Below, one piece after another: positions 22,922 to 27,251 of a stretch of DNA of 27,251 nt. The position numbers were made by a program, and so were the translations under genes. The notes below the pieces were generated by a model. That model had not been told where the DNA came from, did not search any database, and saw only the letters and a list, made by a program, of their open reading frames with translations. This stretch comes from an uncultured Eubacteriales bacterium (GTDB lineage: Bacteria > Bacillota > Clostridia > Oscillospirales > QAMX01), in assembly GCA_905205975.1 (NCBI GenBank), contig CAJLFQ010000025.1, positions 1-27,251 on the forward strand, given 5' to 3'. Each line of letters begins with the position of its first letter. Position 1 is the stretch's first letter.

Positions 22922-23737
22922 ATGCGGAAAGTCAATCAAAAAGCTGCATCCGCGCCCAGAACGAAAAAGCAGACAGAAGATCTGACCACCAATAAAATGC
23001 TGCTCGTTTTTGGCGCTTCAACCGTCTATCTGTTCCTAATGACCCTTTTCAAAAACGGCGCGGTCATGATCGGCCAAAGCCGCCCGGCGGCTGCATCGAT
23101 CTGCTATGCACTCCTTGGCCTTGTGCTGCTCGCACTGGTTTCCATCGGCCTGATCGATTATTACCGGAAGCGCCGCGCAGGCCGCTGCCCGCAGTACCGC
23201 TTGGTAAACGGCTTGAATATCGCGCTGGCATCGCTGACGGTCTTTTGCTGCTCTGCAGCGCAGTATCTGCTTGGCATCGGCGATATGGGCATGAAAGTAA
23301 CCTATCTCGTTGTGATTGCCGCGGCGGCGCTGTCTGTGATTTACTGGATTTTCCGACGGGAATGCTTCCTTTCCATGCTGGTTCTCGGCGTCAGCGCGAT
23401 CGTTTACTATCTGCTCTACCGCCTGCCGTACGCATTCTCCATCTGGATGAACGCCTGGAAGTTTTTGAGCGTCGTCTATGCGCTCGCGCTTGCCGCCGGT
23501 GCAGTTGTCCTCTTTGTGCTCAAACGCAGCCGGGGCATGCTGCGCATTGGAAAGCGCACTGTCCGCTTCTTGGATGCAGGCTTCAACTACTGGCCGGTTT
23601 TTGCGGCATTTGCCTTTGCTGCACTGGCCTTTGCAGCCGGTATTCTGTTCGGAACGTCTTGTTTCTACTATGCGGTGTTTGCATCAGCAATTGCGCTGGT
23701 GGCCTACGGTGTTTATTCGATTCTGCTGCTCATATAA
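22922..23737 (+). CDS. Uncharacterised polytopic membrane protein
   Basis: The 271-residue protein has a basic, hydrophilic N-terminus of about 27 residues, followed by about eight hydrophobic segments: roughly 27-45, 60-80, 96-117, 122-140, 145-165, 175-197, 222-243 and 246-270. Charged linkers such as DYYRKRRAGRCPQ and LKRSRGMLRIGKRTVR suggest cytoplasmic loops. I do not recognise a family or catalytic motif. A strong AGGAGGA site lies about seven bases before the ATG at 22922. It is 107 bases after rsmE and 45 bases before the next gene, so it may be co-transcribed with the latter. Confidence 0.7.
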   Translation: MRKVNQKAASAPRTKKQTEDLTTNKMLLVFGASTVYLFLMTLFKNGAVMIGQSRPAAASICYALLGLVLLALVSIGLIDYYRKRRAGRCPQYRLVNGLNIALASLTVFCCSAAQYLLGIGDMGMKVTYLVVIAAAALSVIYWIFRRECFLSMLVLGVSAIVYYLLYRLPYAFSIWMNAWKFLSVVYALALAAGAVVLFVLKRSRGMLRIGKRTVRFLDAGFNYWPVFAAFAFAALAFAAGILFGTSCFYYAVFASAIALVAYGVYSILLLI

Positions 23738-23782
23738 TTCGATGAACAGGTTTGCTTCGTATCACAGGAAAGGGGATTCCAT

Positions 23783-25348
23783 ATGCCTATGCTGAAACCG
23801 AAAGTCTCTGCAAAAGACGAAATTGTCCTGAAACCGTTCCTCCAGAAAATGGTGGAGCGTTTCCCGGCCGATTATGCCGGCGCACCCGAAAAGCCGGCGG
23901 CCTCGCCGCTGCCGAACGGTTCCGCTTCCAACTGGTGCCGCGCTGCGGATGGTGCTGTCTGGCTGGCCAATGACCGCGGCGTCGTCAGACTGGCGGACGA
24001 GTCTTATTTCCGCGACAATGTCCAGTATTTCAACGCGCCGCGGTATCTGGCGTCTGACGCAGTCACAGCGATCTGCCCGGATGAATCCAACGGCGTCTGG
24101 GTCTGGACGGACGCAGGTATTTCACATCTGTTCTATCAGGAAATGACCATGGCGGAGAAAGCCGCCGTCTATGACGAACGTGTTTCGCTCCGTCAAACGC
24201 GGCACGGCTTTGTAACGGATGCAATTTTCTCCAAAGAAGGCGATTTCTCCGTCGTCACGCATGAAAGCTCTGACAACGACGGCCTGTGGACGGCGATGTA
24301 TGCTGCAGGCGCGTGCTATGAATACGCAGTGACGGGCAGCGAATCGGCGCTGAAACGGGCGACAGAAGCGACAGAGGCCGTTCTGAGCCTCGTAGACGTG
24401 ACTGATATCCCCGGCTATTTTGCCCGCTCGTTTGTAACGGCAGGCGAAAAGCTGCCGGATGACGGCTTCTGGATCACCAAGGAAGGAACCGATGTCATCT
24501 GGAAGTCCGATACGTCCAGCGACGAAGTGGTCGGCCATTTCCTGATTTACCTGCTGGCGCATGAGTTCCTTCCGGATGAAGCGCTCAAGGCGAAAATCCG
24601 CCGCATTGCCGGCGAAGTGGCCGGGTACATTGTCGATCACGACTATTACTTTATCGATGTCACCGGACGCCCGACGCTCTGGGGCAACTGGAACCTCGAT
24701 TATATCAACGGCCGCGGCTACGAAGATACAGCGCTGAACGCAGCCGAGCTGCTGAGTCACATTAAAGTTGCCGCCTATCTGACGGGAGATCCGCGTTTTG
24801 AAGCGGAATATCAGAAGCTCGTCCAGCTGGGCTATGTGGATCTCTGCTGTGAATACCTGTCCCGCAAAGAGCCGACCATCAACTACTCTGACGAAGAACT
24901 GTGCTATCTGACTTATCTGCCGCTGATTCTGCTGGAGACAGACCCTGCTCTGCGTGCGAAGTACAAAGAGGGAATGGGGCAGTGGTGGCAGAACATTCAG
25001 CGTGAGCTGAACCCGCTCTGGACCTACATCTATAAGCTGATTGATCCGGAACTCGATTACGACATGGAAGGCTGCCTCTGGACGCTGCGCCGCCTGCCGC
25101 TGGATCTCAGAAAGTTTGCGCCCAACAATGCGCACCGTGATGACTTGGCCTTTGACGACAGCATTGACCGTCACGGCTATCACCAGATGGTGACGCTGCT
25201 GGCGCCGGATGAACGCCGCGTCATGAAATGGAACGGCAACCCCTTCGGTCTCGGAGACTGGGGCAACCCGCTCGAAGAAGAACCGGGCACCATCTTTACC
25301 TTCCCGTATTGGCTCGGCCGGTACTATGGCTTCCTGAAAGGCGAATAA
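23783..25348 (+). CDS. Uncharacterised protein with propeller-type motifs and a predicted alpha/alpha-barrel
   Basis: The 521-residue protein has no signal peptide. Near the N-terminus are two short motifs of the regulator-propeller (Reg_prop) type, GAVWLANDRGVVRL (residues 57-70) and GVWVWTDAGISHL (104-116). The rest, about residues 130-515, is rich in helices and aromatic residues, with DNDGLWTAMYAAGACYEYAVTG, SSDEVVGHFLIYLLAHEF and GNWNLDYINGRGYEDTALNAAELLSHIKVAAYLTGD. Helix pairs of this kind suggest an alpha/alpha-toroid, as in several glycoside hydrolase and lyase families (inference). Conserved-looking acidic residues (D, E in SSDE and GYED) might be catalytic. No activity can be assigned. 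GGAAAGGGG lies about eight bases before the ATG, and the gene is followed by a strong terminator. Confidence 0.7.
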   Translation: MPMLKPKVSAKDEIVLKPFLQKMVERFPADYAGAPEKPAASPLPNGSASNWCRAADGAVWLANDRGVVRLADESYFRDNVQYFNAPRYLASDAVTAICPDESNGVWVWTDAGISHLFYQEMTMAEKAAVYDERVSLRQTRHGFVTDAIFSKEGDFSVVTHESSDNDGLWTAMYAAGACYEYAVTGSESALKRATEATEAVLSLVDVTDIPGYFARSFVTAGEKLPDDGFWITKEGTDVIWKSDTSSDEVVGHFLIYLLAHEFLPDEALKAKIRRIAGEVAGYIVDHDYYFIDVTGRPTLWGNWNLDYINGRGYEDTALNAAELLSHIKVAAYLTGDPRFEAEYQKLVQLGYVDLCCEYLSRKEPTINYSDEELCYLTYLPLILLETDPALRAKYKEGMGQWWQNIQRELNPLWTYIYKLIDPELDYDMEGCLWTLRRLPLDLRKFAPNNAHRDDLAFDDSIDRHGYHQMVTLLAPDERRVMKWNGNPFGLGDWGNPLEEEPGTIFTFPYWLGRYYGFLKGE

Positions 25349-25359
25349 CATTTCAGCCC

Positions 25360-25393
25360 AAAAGCGCTTCGTTTGCAAACGAAGCGCTTTTTT
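25360..25393 (+). terminator. Perfect 32-bp palindromic terminator, plus-strand side
   Basis: Positions 25360-25391 form a perfect 32-bp palindrome (16-bp half-sites, centre TTTGCAAA), ending in a run of six to seven T residues. It lies 11 bases after the stop codon of the 521-residue protein gene. Because it begins with AAAA it can work in both directions. Confidence 0.92.
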
Positions 25394-25409
25394 ATATACG
25401 CAAAAGAAA

Positions 25410-25441
25410 AGCGGTGGAAAAGCATTTGCTTTTCCACCGCT
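25410..25441 (-). terminator. Terminator of the NifU-like/GGGtGRT operon
   Basis: Positions 25410-25423 pair perfectly with 25428-25441 (14 bp, 4-base loop). Read on the minus strand, the stem is followed by TTTCTTTTG, as expected downstream of the minus-strand gene ending at 25467. It lies 17 bases from the opposing terminator. Confidence 0.82.
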
Positions 25442-25466
25442 GAACTTGTTTGGAAACAGAGAAGAA

Positions 25467-26465
25467 TTACTTCTTCATGGCTTCTTCGACAGCAACTGCG
25501 CAGGCGACAGTCGCGCCGACCATCGGGTTGTTGCCCATGCCGATCAGGCCCATCATCTCAACGTGCGCAGGAACGGAAGAAGAACCTGCAAACTGCGCGT
25601 CGCCGTGCATTCTGCCCATGGAGTCGGTCAGACCGTAGGAAGCCGGGCCAGCCGCCATGTTGTCCGGATGCAGGGTACGGCCCGTACCGCCGCCGGAAGC
25701 AACGGAGAAATACTTTTTGCCGTTTTCGTAGCTCCACTTTTTGTAGGTACCGGCAACCAAATGCTGGAAACGCGTCGGGTTCGTCGAGTTACCCGTGATG
25801 GAAACGTCAACGCCTTCATGAATCATGATGGCGACGCCTTCCTGGACGTCGTTGGCACCGTAGCACTTGACCTTCGCACGGTCGCCTTCGGAGAACGGAA
25901 CTTCGCGGACGATTTTCAGTTCGCCGGTCGCAAAGTCATAGTCGGTTTCAACGTAGGTGAAGCCGTTGATGCGGGAGATGATGTAAGCGGCGTCTTTGCC
26001 CAGACCGTTCAGGATGACGCGGAGCGGGGAAGTACGAACCTTGTTGGCGGTCAGAGCGATTTTCAGCGCGCCTTCCGCGGCAGCAAAGGATTCGTGACCG
26101 GCGAGGAAGCAGAAGCACTGCGTTTCTTCGCGGAGCAGCATGGCGCCCAGATTGCCGTGGCCGAGACCGACTTTGCGGTTTTCAGCAACGGAGCCCGGAA
26201 TGCAGAATGCCTGCAGACCGATGCCGATGGCCTCAGAAGCATCTGCGGCGTTGGCGCAGCCCTTCTTGATGGCGATTGCACAGCCGAGCGTGTATGCCCA
26301 GACAGCGTTTTCAAACGCAATGGGCTGTGTGCTCTTGATGATCGCATTGACGTCAATGCCCTTGGAGAGGCAGAGGTCTCTTGCGTCCTCGATTTTTTCG
26401 AGACCGTATTCGGCGCAGACCTTGTTGATCTTGTCGATACGTCTTTCGTAGCCTTCAAACAACAT
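25467..26465 (-). CDS. GGGtGRT protein
   Basis: The 332-residue protein carries the family-naming motif GGGTGRT at residues 258-264, inside YFSVASGGGTGRTLHPDN. Other striking segments are GHGNLGAMLLREETQCFCFLAGHESFAAAEGALKIALTANKVR and VDVSITGNSTNPTRFQHLVAGTYKKW. Its function is unknown. In Clostridia it is normally found beside a NifU/IscU-like scaffold gene, as here (17-base gap), so a role in Fe-S or related cofactor handling is plausible. It has no signal peptide. Its ribosome binding site is AAAGGGGGC about eight bases before the ATG. It is the second gene of a two-gene operon. Confidence 0.9.
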   Translation of the reverse strand: MLFEGYERRIDKINKVCAEYGLEKIEDARDLCLSKGIDVNAIIKSTQPIAFENAVWAYTLGCAIAIKKGCANAADASEAIGIGLQAFCIPGSVAENRKVGLGHGNLGAMLLREETQCFCFLAGHESFAAAEGALKIALTANKVRTSPLRVILNGLGKDAAYIISRINGFTYVETDYDFATGELKIVREVPFSEGDRAKVKCYGANDVQEGVAIMIHEGVDVSITGNSTNPTRFQHLVAGTYKKWSYENGKKYFSVASGGGTGRTLHPDNMAAGPASYGLTDSMGRMHGDAQFAGSSSVPAHVEMMGLIGMGNNPMVGATVACAVAVEEAMKK

Positions 26466-26482
26466 TGCAAAAGCCCCCTTTC

Positions 26483-27175
26483 TCAGTTCTTGCGCGGATC
26501 GATGTAGGAATCCGCACCGTCAAACCGGCCGTATGTGCCGATGTTCTTTTCATAGGCTTCCTTCGGATCGACGCCGTCACGGATGGCCTGCATCATTTTT
26601 CCAAGGTGAACGAATTTATAGCCGATGATTTCCTTGTTCTTATCCAGCGCGAGCTGCAGAACGTAGCCTTCGGACATTTCGAGGTAACGCGCACCCTTTG
26701 CTTTTGTGCCGAACATGGTGCCGACCTGGGAACGGAGGCCTTTGCCGAGGTCTTCGAGGGAGGCGCCGATCGGCAGACCGCCTTCGGAGAAAGCCGTCTG
26801 GCTTCTGCCGTAAGCGAGCTGCTTGAAGATTTCGCGCATTGCGACGTTGATGGCGTCGCAGACGAGGTCGGTGTTCAGTGCTTCCAGCAGCGTCTTGCCC
26901 TGCAGGATTTCAGCCGCCATAGCCGCGGAATGCGTCATGCCGGAACAACCGAGCGTTTCAACCAGTGCTTCTTCGATGATGCCGTTTTTGACGTTGAGCG
27001 TCAGCTTGCAGCAGCCCTGCTGCGGCGCGCACCAGCCAATGCCGTGGGACAGGCCGGAAATGTCGGAGATCTGCTTGGACTTGACCCATTTTCCTTCTTC
27101 GGGAATCGGGGCAGGACCGTGATCGCAGCCCTTGGCAATGACGCACATGCTTTCAACTTCGTGAGAATAATTCAT
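26483..27175 (-). CDS. NifU/IscU-like iron-sulfur cluster assembly scaffold protein
   Basis: The 230-residue protein has an IscU/NifU-N-like core. Its cysteines C49 (GWCAPQQG), C55-C56 and C77 (LGCSGMTHSAAMAAE) are arranged like a cluster-binding scaffold. In LGCSGMTHSA the motif resembles the IscU GCGxAIASSS loop. The protein is longer than IscU, with a C-terminal extension of about 90 residues (GARYLEMSEGYVLQLALDKNKEIIGYKFVHLGKMM). It belongs to the atypical scaffold family that accompanies GGGtGRT proteins; the cluster donor and client are unknown, and no cysteine desulfurase is nearby. The start has AAGGAG about eight bases upstream, and a TATAAT -10 box lies at 27240-27245. Confidence 0.88.
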   Translation of the reverse strand: MNYSHEVESMCVIAKGCDHGPAPIPEEGKWVKSKQISDISGLSHGIGWCAPQQGCCKLTLNVKNGIIEEALVETLGCSGMTHSAAMAAEILQGKTLLEALNTDLVCDAINVAMREIFKQLAYGRSQTAFSEGGLPIGASLEDLGKGLRSQVGTMFGTKAKGARYLEMSEGYVLQLALDKNKEIIGYKFVHLGKMMQAIRDGVDPKEAYEKNIGTYGRFDGADSYIDPRKN

Positions 27176-27239
27176 ACGTCTGCTCCTTTTTATGCTTCTT
27201 TTGGTACTCTGACCGGGAATGCAAATTCCATTATTGTCT

Positions 27240-27251
27240 ATTATACCATAC
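27240..27251 (-). promoter_or_regulatory. Probable -10 box of the NifU-like/GGGtGRT operon, cut by the window edge
   Basis: On the minus strand a perfect TATAAT lies at 27240-27245, about 65 bases before the ATG at 27175. The matching -35 would lie around 27263-27268, outside the window, so the promoter is only half visible. Confidence 0.6.

Overview
The window looks like the chromosome of a fairly GC-rich, anaerobic, low-GC-lineage-type Firmicute of class Clostridia, most likely an Oscillospiraceae/Ruminococcaceae-type gut bacterium (inference). The grounds are: the yajC - TIGR04086 membrane protein - SCIFF peptide - SCIFF radical-SAM maturase block; a GGGtGRT protein paired with a NifU-like scaffold; an anaerobic-sulfatase-maturase-type radical SAM enzyme; a SpoIIM-like protein; strong AGGAGG-type ribosome binding sites; and many promoters with a 17-base spacer close to TTGACA/TATAAT. 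I see no insertion sequence, phage, plasmid or CRISPR signal, so this reads as core chromosome.

Layout. 1-567: a stable-RNA array, tRNA-Lys(CTT), tRNA-Glu(CTC), 5S rRNA and tRNA-Asn(GTT), closed by a terminator; it is probably the distal end of an rRNA operon. 866-6107 (minus strand): an ANT(6)-like aminoglycoside nucleotidyltransferase gene with its own promoter, then a two-gene operon of a GH38 alpha-mannosidase and a CapA-type lipoprotein. The capA gene carries a one-base frameshift. 6444-9807 (plus): yajC, a TIGR04086 membrane gene, the ranthipeptide precursor scfA, its maturase scfB and proC. 9922-11620: a SpoIIM-like and a YesL-like membrane protein. 11763-12794: gapA, followed by an elaborately folded 3' region and a terminator. 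13002-14921: a BspA-type leucine-rich-repeat lipoprotein.

15089-17630: an anSME-like radical SAM enzyme in one operon with an uncharacterised 473-residue protein. That protein has a sulfatase-like CTPKGAS segment near its N-terminus and an isolated IIGGADGPT segment near its C-terminus. 17808-21871: a MarR regulator with a perfect consensus promoter and an overlapping inverted-repeat operator, driving a heterodimeric ABC exporter whose first half has a degenerate ATP site. 22083-25348: rsmE, a polytopic membrane protein and a large protein with propeller-type motifs and a predicted alpha/alpha-barrel. 25467-27175 (minus): the NifU-like scaffold and GGGtGRT protein pair, facing the previous operon across two back-to-back terminators.

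The strongest candidates for new biology are the radical SAM enzyme with its neighbour (15089-17630), the multi-branched RNA after gapA, the repeat-bearing leader and 13-bp hairpin around the SCIFF gene, and the hairpin-bearing leader of the ANT(6)-like gene.
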